Positions 7,808 to 15,749 of a stretch of DNA of 15,749 nucleotides are shown one piece after another. A program made the translations under genes and the position numbers. Source of the DNA: Temnopleurus reevesii (lineage: Eukaryota; Echinodermata; Echinoidea; Temnopleuroida; Temnopleuridae). Numbering within the stretch: position 1 is the first letter of the stretch; every line of letters begins with the position of its first letter. Below the pieces are notes generated by a model. It had not been told where the DNA came from and searched no databases. It was given only the letters and a program-made list of their open reading frames with translations. The stretch lies in assembly GCA_036244855.1 (NCBI GenBank), contig BQKZ01004458.1, positions 2,665-18,413 on the forward strand. Direction: 5' to 3'.

Positions 7808-8010
7808 GGGATGCCAACTATTCCTGAATTTATGGGAGGGTAGAAATTAAAAAGAGAATCACCAAACAGCTAAACAAATATTTTCTCATGAGAGAAAACA
7901 AAGAGAAAGGATGCTAATATGCTTTCTCTTTGACATATTTTGTTCAGCTGTCAAGTGATTCACATTTTAATTCCTATCCTCATACTAATTCCCGAATGGT
8001 TGGCATCTCA
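7808..8010. mobile_element. Foldback MITE (GAGATGCCAAC family), second copy
   Basis: The left end GGGATGCCAACTATTCCTGA and the right end CCCGAATGGTTGGCATCTC are inverted, with AATT on the inner side of each. Inner arms also pair (GAATCACCAAACAGCTAAAC with the GTTCAGCTGTCAAGTGATTC region). It is related to 2508-2749. Confidence 0.7.
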
Positions 8011-8611
8011 GAAATTGTTACAGTGGGTTTAATTGCCAGTTACAATACACCTTAATACACTCTTGTTATGTTTCTGATAGTTCAGCACATGATTAGCTGT
8101 TGCAGCAGCCCAGATGAATTTTGTATAAGTGATAATCACAATGTTTTATCATTGATTTTATTTTTTATTTTTTTAAATTATGAATAATTTTCCTTTGATA
8201 TCTAGATTGATGACTGCCCTAATTGTGATGAGATCTATGTTTATTTCATATCAAACTATATGCAAAGAAGATTTTGACAAAGAGTACCTAACAGGTCTAC
8301 CTCATTCTAGATTACCTTTATCATTGCTAAGACCAGGAAGTCATTGCAAGAATCTTGTTAGAGCGACAATTTAGTCAGCTCTGACTCATGCATTGAAATC
8401 ATTGAATTTGATTGAATGGAAAGCAAGAATTTTATTCTGTTGCTTTGAGAGCTTGTCACTAAAACAAGCTTCAAGAAATGCCATCCCAAAATCATTCTGA
8501 TATTCTCAAATAGATAAAGATGTGAGATTTTTGCTATACTAGTGCTCTTTACCAGTGCTCTTATGATGAGGTTTACTGTTGTAGGTGTACATGCTGCATT
8601 GTCAATGACTG
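8011..8611. other. AT-rich stretch, nothing recognised
   Basis: It contains a T-rich tract near 8155-8176 and short open frames on both strands with no domain signature. I see no repeat boundary. Confidence 0.4.
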
Positions 8612-8784
8612 TACAGTCCAACCTTGTTATAAAGAGCACTGATATAACGATCTCTCATGAGAATATCGTGATTTTCACAGTCCCAACTCCTTGTTTCCCC
8701 TTGTATTTTAGCCTGATGCAAACGGTTTCTAAAGACAAAATTTGGCTAGTCTAAAGGACATCGTTATAATTAGGTTCAATTCTA
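8612..8784. mobile_element. Decayed pogo/mariner-like MITE (TTATAACGAGGT family)
   Basis: The left end is TACAGTCCAACCTTGTTATA and the right end ATCGTTATAATTAGGTTCAA, imperfectly inverted and related to the clearer copy at 9098-9279. The outermost right bases have decayed. Confidence 0.55.
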
Positions 8785-9097
8785 TTTTGCTGCATACGAG
8801 AATACATTGGGTTGCCTAACAAACAGTTATTATTATCGCAGACAATCACTCTTGTTCTGATCAAGTTGGTAAAAAACAGTGCGGTATCGATTTTATGGTG
8901 CATTTTCCCATGTTTTAAATCAATATTTTAATTTTTTATATTTCTTATGCATACTCAACTTGCTTTTTTTTTTAGAAGTGAAAATTCTTATGTGTGAGGT
9001 GGGTTGGAATATACAGTGTGTTTCTCAAGATTAATTTGTACAGCTTGTTTTGTTGCTGTCATATTAAAAATGGCTGCCATTTGAATTTATTATGAAA

Positions 9098-9279
9098 TAC
9101 AGTAAAACCTCTTTATAATGAGGTCCTTGGGATCATGAAAATTACATTGTTATATCAGGTTCCTCACTATATCAGGGTAAAGAACACAACAAACTATAAA
9201 GAGCTGGGACCAATAAAATCACCTTGTTATAACTGGTATCTCGCTATATCCGACCTCTTAATAACGAGGTTCCACTGTA
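9098..9279. mobile_element. Pogo/mariner-like MITE, 182 bp
   Basis: It has inverted ends of about 27 bp: TACAGTAAAACCTCTTTATA at the left, and TACAGTGGAACCTCGTTATT as the reverse complement of the right, on TA. Internal TTATAACTGG and TATATCAGG words repeat the end motif. There is no coding capacity. Confidence 0.75.
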
Positions 9280-9350
9280 ATTGTAAAATCATAATTCAAG
9301 ACTGATGCTCCATTCATGTTTATGAGATGAACATCTCAGTACACACCAGG

Positions 9351-9511
9351 GTTGTGTTTCATAAATCTGTACGTAGATTTACAAACGACTAGTGACCCTC
9401 TCTCGGATCGGGTGCGATTCAATAGCAAGATTTATCATTTAGTATGAGAAAGGGTCACCAGTCATTTGTAGAGTCATGCATAGATCTATGAACAGCTTTA
9501 TGAAACACAAC
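9351..9511. mobile_element. Palindromic MITE with GTTGTGTTTCATAAA ends
   Basis: The left terminus GTTGTGTTTCATAAA is the exact reverse complement of the right terminus TTTATGAAACACAAC. Pairing continues inward (ACTAGTGACCCT with AGGGTCACCAGT, TTTACAAACGACT with AGTCATTTGTAGA). It is a 161-bp foldback with no coding capacity. Confidence 0.75.
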
Positions 9512-10117
9512 ATGTATGCCTTTTCTAGTCCCACCAGACTAGTAGTCCCCAGATGTTCACTGGCTAAACATTTGGTGAACATGGGGTTAGTCTGAATCGG
9601 GTTTTACACATGCATAGATAAAAATGATTTAAAAATTTAGGTAAAAAGAAGTCAGTACAATGACCAAATCAGACCGATTACGCTCAAAATTATACTTAAC
9701 ATTCCTGTTTCTGTAATAATTGATATCTCCTGTAAATGAATGTATGTGTGAATAATGTAGAAATAGATCTGAATATTCCCTTTTTGTGTATTTAATATTG
9801 TGGGCCGCACAACATTACACTATCTCTATGAGACCACACGGCTAAGTTGTCCTGGATCAATACTATTTAACTCTAAACCGGTGTCATGTGCCACAACTCT
9901 CTTCTTTTCAGTTTTTCTTGAAATTATTGAACAAACATTTCGGTAAATATGTCAGAATGCTGCCATTATATTATTAATAAAAGTGTAGCTGAATCTATTT
10001 CCTATTTGTGTGCCAGAAATCTGAATTTCGAGTCCTTATCAATTCAAAATCAGTTTGTAATATTCTTTGAATTCTTCTCCTAGGAAACTTGACAAAGCAT
10101 GCAGTCTTCTGTACTGG
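9512..10117. other. Intergenic stretch, nothing recognised
   Basis: Mixed AT-rich sequence with an AATAAA at 9976-9981. No open frame or repeat boundary that I can support. Confidence 0.4.
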
Positions 10118-10198
10118 TTATTTCTGTTTCTGCTTTGTAAGCACATTGGGATATGCCTTGGCTATGTGTTATGCACTATATAAGAACTGAATATTAGT
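10118..10198 (+). repeat. SINE/LINE-type 3' tail motif
   Basis: CTTTGTAAGCACATTGGGAT followed by ATGCACTATATAAGAACTGA resembles the widespread retroposon 3' tail with a GCGCTATATAA core. A second such motif lies at 13215-13285. The body upstream is not identifiable. Confidence 0.4.
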
Positions 10199-10708
10199 AT
10201 ATTAAATTACAATTATATTCTGTTGTAACTGTCACTCTAACTACATTTTATGTTTAAGATACAAAAATCATCTTCAATACTCTAGTTACCAAAATGTAAA
10301 TGCATGCATGTAGATATGTTGGATGTTTAGATTGTATAATTCATTTATCAGCAAGATAATCATCTCGCGTGCATGATACTAGAACTTTCTGTATTACACT
10401 TTGGTAGCAATTTTGGCACTACTGATTCAACTGATTTTATCAAAGGCTTCCATAAATCATCATTAGTACCTTCTTGTAAATATTATAACAGGGACAAAAG
10501 TTGTTCTGTTTCATGTATATTCCCACTGTATAAAGTTGTACATTTACATTTTTACAGGATTTTACTTCACAATAAAATGTCCTCTCCTTCAAATGTATCT
10601 AATCTCTTTGTTTGGTTCCTTCCAGGTGTTTGGTTTATTAAAATAATTTTATTCATTTTGATCGGAATTGGAAGGTTCATTTAATACTCAGTATATCGAG
10701 GTGCGTGG
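10199..10708. other. AT-rich stretch, no gene supported
   Basis: An open frame of 103 codons (10373-10684) is present, but it is hydrophobic and low in complexity and shows no known domain. An AATAAA lies at 10571-10576. Confidence 0.4.
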
Positions 10709-10849
10709 TACAGTCAAACATAGTTATAACAAGGTCCTTGTTATATCAGGGCCAAAATACAATAAAATACAAAGAGATGGGAACAGGAAAACTACCTTTT
10801 TATAACAAGATCTCATTATCAGGGATCTTTATAACGAGGTTGGACTGTA
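10709..10849. mobile_element. Pogo/mariner-like MITE, 141 bp
   Basis: The left end is TACAGTCAAACATAGTTATA and the right end TTTATAACGAGGTTGGACTGTA (reverse complement TACAGTCCAACCTCGTTATA). TA flanks are shared. It belongs to the same family as 9098-9279. Confidence 0.75.
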
Positions 10850-10946
10850 TAATGAGGTACTTGGTACCATCAAAAATACATTGTTATAGTAGTACTCTCA
10901 TTATAGCAGGTTTAAAAAGCAATAAGTTATAAAGAGCTGGGACCAA
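10850..10946. mobile_element. Second, end-less copy of the same MITE
   Basis: TAATGAGGTACTTGGTACCA through TTATAAAGAGCTGGGACCAA follows the order of 9115-9210 in the intact copy but lacks the TACAGT terminus. It abuts the intact MITE on one side and the 30-bp array on the other. Confidence 0.65.
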
Positions 10947-11066
10947 ACCATCAACTCTTTATATGAGGAATGTTGTACCATCAACTCTTTATATGAGGAA
11001 TGTTGTACCATCAACTCTTTATATGAGGAATGTTGTACCATCAACTCTTTATATGAGGAATGTTGT
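10947..11066. repeat. Minisatellite, four identical 30-bp units
   Basis: The unit begins ACCATCAACTCTTTATATGA and ends GGAATGTTGT; the four copies start at 10947, 10977, 11007 and 11037 and are identical. CTCTTTATATGAGG followed by GTTGTACCATCAA mirrors the CTCTTTATAATGAGG...TTGGTACCATCAA region of the adjacent MITE, so the array probably grew from that sequence. Confidence 0.9.
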
Positions 11067-11250
11067 TAGACAAGGGCCATATTGCATAAAAAGTTGTATT
11101 AAATTGCAAGTAAAAAAAAACTAGATGAATCCTCGACCGCGCACGGTCAAAATTTATGCCTCCGCCATCACGCAATCAGAAAGATATGTACGGCTTATTC
11201 CATGCCATCAGAAATCAACAACATTTTACAAATTTTGGGCACTGCCACCT

Positions 11251-11846
11251 TTGACCCCACGAACCCAAAATCTCATAAGTTCTTCCTCACATGCTTATAC
11301 CTAATTGAGCTACACACTGTAAGTTTGAAAGAAATTGGATCAATTTTTCTGTTATAAGTGAGCTATATCGGTTGACTTTGTACAAGTTTTCTGCCCGGTG
11401 ACCATTGACCTTTGACTCACTGAACCCAAAATCTATTTAATTCATCCTCACATGCTTATAAATACTTGAGCCAAGTTTGGTCTAAATCTGTACACCAGTT
11501 CTGAACTTATTGCGGTAACAAGCTATTTTTGGTGATTTTTTGCAAGTTTTTTTTACCCTGTGACCTTTGACCTTTGACCCGCTGAACCCAAAAACTAATC
11601 AGTTCATCCTCTTATGCTTATACATACTTGAGCCAGGTTTCGTCAAAATCTGTACAGGAGTTCTGAACTTATTGCGGTAACAAGCTATTTTTGGTGATTT
11701 TTTACAAGTTTTTTTGCCCTGTGACCTTTGACCTTTGACCCATTGAACCCAAAATCTAATCAGTTCATCCTCACATGGTTATACATACTTGATCCAAGTT
11801 TGGTCAAAATCCGTCCAGCGGTTCTGAACTTATCGCGGTAACAAGG
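11251..11846. repeat. Four tandem repeats of about 161 bp
   Basis: The GAACCCAAAA word recurs at 11261, 11422, 11584 and 11745, giving periods of 161, 162 and 161 bp. Each unit carries a TTGACC run, GTTCATCCTC-like and TTCTGAACTTATTGCGGTAA words. The first unit is the most diverged. Confidence 0.85.
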
Positions 11847-11847
11847 T

Positions 11848-11890
11848 CCGGACGGACGCACGGACACACGGACGGACGGACGGACGGACA
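11848..11890. repeat. CGGA/CGGACGGA microsatellite
   Basis: This is an imperfect run of CGGA units with CGCA and CACA interruptions inside the nested element, directly after the last 161-bp repeat. Confidence 0.85.
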
Positions 11891-12045
11891 ACCCGAAAAC
11901 ATAATGCCTCCGGCACCACCTTACGGTGGCGGAGGCATAAAAATTAGCGCAACTGCATTTTCAACCAATCGGGAGCGCGTATTTAGGACTTGCGTTTAAT
12001 TTTCTGGGTTGCGTTTAAATGCAACTTTTTATGATTGCTTTATAC

Positions 12046-12433
12046 CCCATTTCCACTGGGGGGGGGGGGGCAATGGCATCCAATCAAAACAGTAACCCTA
12101 TTTTCCAAGAAAGCAGGACCAGAGCAGTCATTGCAGGAGCCATTATTCTGTCACTCTAGCAGCCCTCTCGACCATCAATAATTTTGAGGAAAGAATATGA
12201 ATTTTTGACAATTTCAAGAGAGTTTCAAGGTCATTTCAAAAGAGTTTTCCTATTTTTCTCAAGAATTCTATTATAGGGTCCCATGGGAAACATATTTTCT
12301 TTCCTCCTTTTCAGCATATCATCCCTCTTTTTTTTTCTTTTTTGTTACGAGGGTCTGCTGTAGCAATGTTTCTGACGTATCATGGCCAGCAGGAAGTCAC
12401 TAAAAACAAATTTATGCTCGACTGCATCAAAAA
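12046..12433. other. Intergenic stretch with a 13-G tract
   Basis: A run of 13 G lies at 12058-12070. The rest is AT-rich with a T-rich patch near 12328-12345. No gene or repeat boundary is seen. Confidence 0.5.
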
Positions 12434-12610
12434 CCTGGGAGGTGTTTCACCAAGTCTTTCTTAAAGTTAAATATGACTGTAAGAAAGACTGGAATATGTT
12501 AACGAGTGTAATACGCTTAAGATTCTTGATAATTCAGCACAAGAACCGATACTAGACGTGTGTAAAGTCGTTCTCAAAGTTTTTCCCGACTTGGTGAAAC
12601 ACTGCCCTGG
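12434..12610. mobile_element. Palindromic MITE with GTGTTTCACCAAGTC ends
   Basis: The left end CCTGGGAGGTGTTTCACCAA and the right end TTGGTGAAACACTGCCCTGG are inverted over about 23 bp. Inner arms pair partly (CTTTCTTAAAG with the CTTTGAGAACGA region). The GTGTTTCA core is shared with the 9351-9511 element. Confidence 0.7.
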
Positions 12611-12915
12611 AATGGTTGGCATCTCAGGTATTTAATCCCCTGACAACCTCTTAAAAAATACAACATACCAAAATGATGCTCATTACAAAATGGACTTGAT
12701 AGATTGGAAGCATTTTATTATACATAATAAAGACATGGCAAAGATAGTGCATAAATTCAACACATTCAAAGTGATAATTTACTTTCTTTTCCATGTGAAT
12801 ACCACATTCTCGTCATAAAAATAGAAACAAAGCAAAAAGCAATGTCATCAGTTTGTCCAATATGATTGAATATCATACAGGCGCTTTTAAGCTAGGATTG
12901 AATAGCCTATTGATG
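12611..12915. other. AT-rich stretch with a partial MITE end
   Basis: AATGGTTGGCATCTCAG at 12611-12627 equals the right terminus of the GAGATGCCAAC foldback family and directly abuts the preceding MITE. The remaining sequence shows nothing recognisable. Confidence 0.5.
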
Positions 12916-13126
12916 GTGTTGTTAGAAAGTTGCAGTCAATTGCAAATCAAGTGCATATCAAGTACACCTCCAGAATCAATCATAAGTCTTCCAATCAACT
13001 GCAACTTTCGATTGATTGCAAGTCCAATTCGCGCAAGAGAAATTGGTAATTGATTTCACGATCTATGCAGTTTGTCTATCAATTGCAAAGTTGTAGTTGA
13101 TTTGCAGTTGATTTCGAACAACGCCC
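12916..13126. mobile_element. Palindromic MITE rich in CAATTGCAAATC words
   Basis: The ends GGTGTTGTTAGAAA...TCAATTGCAAATCAA and TTGATTTGCAGTTGATTTCGAACAACGCC are inverted, apart from a short insertion in the left arm. Internal TTGCAACTTT/GATTGCAA words repeat both ways. There is no coding capacity. Confidence 0.6.
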
Positions 13127-13214
13127 CCTAAGTAACATTCTCAAGTACCGAATGCCTTGAAAAAGAAAGTACTGAAATTGCAGTCAAAGAATGGTAGCCA
13201 TGCTATAGCCGGGA

Positions 13215-13295
13215 AATAATGCACAGAGCGCTTAGAAACACTTCGTATTAAGCGCTATATCAATGTTGTGTATTATTATTATTATAAACCTTCAT
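13215..13295 (+). repeat. SINE/LINE-type 3' tail with ATT repeats
   Basis: CACAGAGCGCTTAGAAACAC, then AAGCGCTATATCAATG, then TATTATTATTATTATAA. The GCGCTATATAA-like core followed by an (ATT)n tail is typical of retroposon 3' ends in animals. No body or A/B boxes could be recognised upstream. Confidence 0.5.
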
Positions 13296-13487
13296 TTACA
13301 TATTAAAAAATTTCCTATCCCTAATCCCAAGGCAAACAAATACATGATTGTAAAAACCGCATGTCTAGCAAACAATGAAACTTGCTTGTAACCGATGTTA
13401 ACTTTACAGAGTTTGTGCTTTTACAATATTACAGGGTCTGAGGTAGAAATATATACAACTTGTGTCCTGCTAGAATTTTATTTATTT

Positions 13488-13508
13488 GTCTTGTCTTGTC
13501 TTGTCTTG
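13488..13508 (-). repeat. ACAAG microsatellite tail of the LINE fragment
   Basis: Four TTGTC/TCTTG pentamers on the + strand directly follow the LINE 3' untranslated region in its sense direction. Short tandem repeats at the 3' end, not poly(A), are typical of CR1/L2-type elements. Confidence 0.75.
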
Positions 13509-13593
13509 GTTGAGTCGGCATATGCAGACTAGCTGTACTCCGCCAACTTCTTGGGTTTATTTTGTTGAGAACGCCTAGCAAGACGGATGCTAT

Positions 13594-14148
13594 TTACTGG
13601 GCATTTTGATTCATTAATTTTGATTTGAATGAGTCCAAGGAATTGATTGTTGAGGTGTCGATCGTTAAATTGTTCCAATCCTGAATTGTGCGTGGGAAGA
13701 AGCTGTATCTGTGGACGTCACGCTTGATGAGTTGACGTTGAAACTTGTGGGTGTTCCCTCTCGTTTTCCGCGTGGTGAGTTTGGTGAAGATAGCCGGGTC
13801 GATGGCAGCAAGACCTCGAGTAGCTTGGAACATTAGGCATAACCTGGCGTGTTTCCTTCTAACTTCTAAAGAGTCCCATTTCAGTTGGAGTAGCATGTTT
13901 GAGACACTACTAGTTTGTCTGTAGTCCCTCGTGCAGAACCTGGCCGCTTTTCTCTGAATCATTTCAATTTTCTGGGTGTCCTTTTTGAAGTGGGGGTCCC
14001 ATGCTGGGGAGGCGTACTCCAAGATTGGCCGTACTAGCGTTTGGTAGGACATCTCTTTGATTTCTTTCGGAGCTGACCAGAAGTTACGTCTCAATATTAT
14101 AGTGCGATAATGACCGGCAGAGGTGAGAACATACTGAAAGTTCCACAA
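13594..14148 (-). pseudogene. C-terminal fragment of a LINE reverse transcriptase protein
   Basis: About 184 codons run to a natural stop (TAA). Recognisable stretches, in order, are LRRNFWSAPKEIKEMSYQTL, VRPILEYASPAWDPH, IEMIQRKAARFC, LLQLKWDSLEVRRKHARLCL and FPRTIQDWNNL. This is the region after the reverse transcriptase catalytic core in CR1/L2/jockey-type ORF2. The frame is uninterrupted from about residue 13 on, so the copy is fairly young. The apparent start is not a real initiation codon; the frame stays open upstream into unrelated sequence. It is not functional, because the catalytic domain is missing. Confidence 0.85.
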
Positions 14149-14150
14149 GA

Positions 14151-14401
14151 AGGGTTTTGAAATGCTATTGAGGGAGGGTATAACTATCCCGAGACAGGAG
14201 TAGAAGAAATTACAGCCTACAAAAATAGCAGTTTAAATCCTGAGGGTAGAAAGTTTGGCATATTCCCAACAATAAAATTACTTGCTTTTTTTACCCCATT
14301 CATAACAGAAATTTTTAATACAAATTCGATCACTATTCCTTTCCTAAATTGGCCACAATAAAATGTTTCATTATCTTTTAAGAATGTTCTATTTAAATTT
14401 C
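14151..14401. other. AT-rich stretch, nothing recognised
   Basis: The minus strand frame of the LINE stays open into the first part of this stretch, but the sequence no longer resembles reverse transcriptase. No other feature is seen. Confidence 0.4.
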
Positions 14402-14579
14402 ATGTTACCGTATTTAGTCTTCTTCGTAAAAAGTGTGTTAAAAAGTTAAACTTTGCCAATTGCCGTGCAAAATTGTGATTTTCAAATGATATGTTAGCGT
14501 ATTTAGTCTTCTTCGTAAAAAGTGTGTTAAAAAGTTAAACTTTGCCAATTGCCGTGCAAAATTGTGATTTTCAAATGAT
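14402..14579. repeat. Tandem duplication, two 89-bp units
   Basis: Units 14402-14490 and 14491-14579 are the same except for one base (C at 14408, G at 14497). There is no spacer and no coding content. The near identity indicates a recent duplication or an assembly artefact. Confidence 0.95.
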
Positions 14580-15603
14580 ATTTGCGTTGCCAATTTAAGG
14601 ACCATTCAATGATTATTTTCAATTTAAAAAATCTACGCGTCCAGCGACAAATAGTGACAGTATAAAAATGGTCAGATTTAATGTCGAATTTTTTTTCTCT
14701 TTCTGCTCTTGCATCTGGTATATTTTTGAGAGCACTACATGAAAAGTTATTGAACCAAAACACAAAATGTGATTTATCGTCCTGAAATTTGTTATATTAC
14801 ATGGGCCAGGTGAATCAAATATCATGATCTGAATGGGTTTATCTGGCATGGTCGGTACAGGCAGTTTATCTATAGAGTGCACTAAAACAAAGCTATTTTT
14901 ATGTTTTGTAAAGCCCATAGAGAAATTTCCAAACTACAAATAAGATTGTGATAGTTGATTTTTGTTGGTTTAGAATACTTAACATTCAACTATTGTTCTA
15001 AACTCAACTCAACAACAACCCGATCATTGATTATTATGTCAGGAAGGTCAAAGTGGGTTACATCGCTGACGAAGGCTGCAGGTCATAGCCGTAAATTTCA
15101 AGCAAAATTGTGATTGTGTTGAGAACAATAGGTAAATGTTTGGAGTTTTCCAAACTATTATGCATTGTATGAATTCATATGATTCTAAATGCATGAATCG
15201 GTAAGTGCATATAAATGCATATAGTCTCCTCTTCAACATGATTTGTGCTTTGCCCATGGAGGACCATGTTACATATGTCACTACATTATGTGACTAGGAT
15301 TATCCAATCACCAATTTGTATTTGATTGACCAATATAATATACGGTAAGTGAAACAAATCTATATATTTCTTAGATTAAGTACATACATTAAATTCACCT
15401 TATTCCAGACACCTGTATCAGGAAATATATCACAAAGTAAATATCTGAAGCTATTTCATAACACTCAAAAGGTCTGCTTCATGTATTCTTTTTTAGTTGG
15501 ATTTAAAAAAATAACATTTCATAATTCCAGAATATCCTACTGCCCAGATCATTCTGAACACTTTTCCCCCAATGGAATTTCTTTGTAATAAATTGCCTTC
15601 TTA
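14580..15603. other. AT-rich intergenic stretch, nothing recognised
   Basis: Several open frames under 100 codons occur on both strands, all AT-rich with no domain. I see no repeat boundary or RNA gene. Confidence 0.45.
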
Positions 15604-15749
15604 TACAGTGTGTCTCAATAAAAATGTAACACTTTTGAAATGGCTGGCAAATTGAGCATATATGGTTTTATGAAGAAATGTTGATATGTATAGAAAGCTG
15701 AAGGATTGACCTTTCTAATGATATGAAAAATTGGAAAAAAGAATCATGC
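15604..15749. mobile_element. Probable mariner/Tc1-type terminus, runs off the window
   Basis: TACAGTGTGTCTCAATAAAA with a TA at the boundary resembles the terminal inverted repeat of mariner-type elements (CAGTGTGTC followed by A-rich sequence). The other end and any transposase lie beyond the window, so the call rests on the terminus only. Confidence 0.4.

Larger units (their letters stand above)
11135..11945. mobile_element. Nested element with four 161-bp internal repeats
   Basis: The ends carry inverted AATTTATGCCTCCGCC / GGCGGAGGCATAAAAATT. A hairpin (GACCG, CGCA loop, CGGTC) sits at 11135-11148. At the right end ATGCCTCCGGCACCACC pairs with GGTGGCGGAGGCAT around a CTTAC-type loop. The interior is four diverged repeats and a CGGA tract. 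There is no coding capacity. The layout of terminal hairpin plus tandem repeats resembles Helitron-like or pearl-type non-autonomous elements; the class is uncertain. Confidence 0.65.
11076..12045. mobile_element. Palindromic MITE split by a nested insertion
   Basis: The left end TTGCATAAAAAGTTGTATTA and the right end AAATGCAACTTTTTATGATT are inverted. The two parts (about 11076-11130 and 11945-12045) are separated by the 161-bp-repeat element. This order shows that the palindromic element was there first. Confidence 0.6.
13487..14150 (-). mobile_element. 5'-truncated non-LTR retrotransposon (CR1/jockey-like)
   Basis: The minus strand carries the end of an ORF2-type protein, a short 3' untranslated region and a tail of four ACAAG units (13488-13508 on the + strand as TTGTCTTGTC). 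Truncation at the 5' side (about 14110-14150) with an intact 3' end is the usual product of incomplete reverse transcription. No endonuclease or catalytic YADD box is in the window. Confidence 0.85.

Noticed and set aside
8358..8754. Overlapping open frames on both strands (93 and 70 codons)
   Set aside because: They overlap a decayed MITE, lack any protein signature and fit chance expectation for AT-rich DNA.
10373..10684. 103-codon open frame on the + strand
   Set aside because: Low-complexity hydrophobic translation of AT-rich DNA, no domain, no splice context, surrounded by repeats.
10947..11066. Possible CRISPR-like array
   Set aside because: The 30-bp units abut directly with no unique spacers, the context is eukaryotic, and the unit derives from a MITE.
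12853..13053. 66-codon open frame on the + strand
   Set aside because: It lies largely within the palindromic element at 12916-13126 and has no domain.
15048..15588. Open frames of 77-79 codons near the right end
   Set aside because: AT-rich translations with no domain, no splice signals of note and no neighbouring exon to join.

Overview
This is a eukaryotic window from an AT-rich, intron-containing and transposon-dense genome. It holds one complete gene, a seven-exon cytosolic thymidine kinase 1 (TK1) on the + strand at 710-6862. The protein aligns colinearly with human TK1: 234 residues from the second ATG, with the P-loop, the catalytic Glu98 and the zinc cysteines 153/156/185/188 at the same numbers. 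This and the style of the repeats (short palindromic elements, TGACCTTTGACC satellite-like elements, a CR1/jockey-like LINE fragment) suggest a marine invertebrate. An echinoderm such as a sea urchin is my best guess, but the species is inferred and not proven.

Layout. 1-499 is AT-rich flank with no gene seen. 500-709 is the probable TK1 promoter and 5' leader, with an E2F-type site at 609-616. TK1 coding exons are 710-775, 2386-2417, 3108-3221, 3989-4082, 4582-4671, 6054-6173 and 6671-6862; all introns are GT-AG and the reading phase joins correctly throughout. The introns carry repeats: a solo repeat terminus and an AGCTCCCC cluster in intron 1, a foldback element in intron 2, G and A tracts in intron 3, and a 929-bp element with a perfect 155-bp inverted repeat in intron 5.

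The most interesting feature is a pair of extra, broken exon copies inside TK1. One, in intron 4, duplicates the 3' half of exon 4 but has Lys in place of the catalytic Glu and a dead donor. The other, in intron 5 (5887-5994), copies the zinc-motif exon 6. Ten of its 11 differences from exon 6 over 28 codons are synonymous, yet its acceptor AG has become AA, and it ends in TAA overlapping AATAAA.

Downstream of 6862 I see no second host gene. The region is a mosaic of transposon remnants: pogo/mariner-like MITEs (7043-7188, 8612-8784, 9098-9279, 10709-10849, 10850-10946), one of which seeded a four-copy 30-bp minisatellite; several palindromic elements; a roughly 800-bp element of four 161-bp repeats nested inside another palindromic MITE (11076-12045); a 5'-truncated non-LTR retrotransposon on the minus strand (13487-14150); an 89-bp tandem duplication; and a probable mariner-type terminus running off the right edge.
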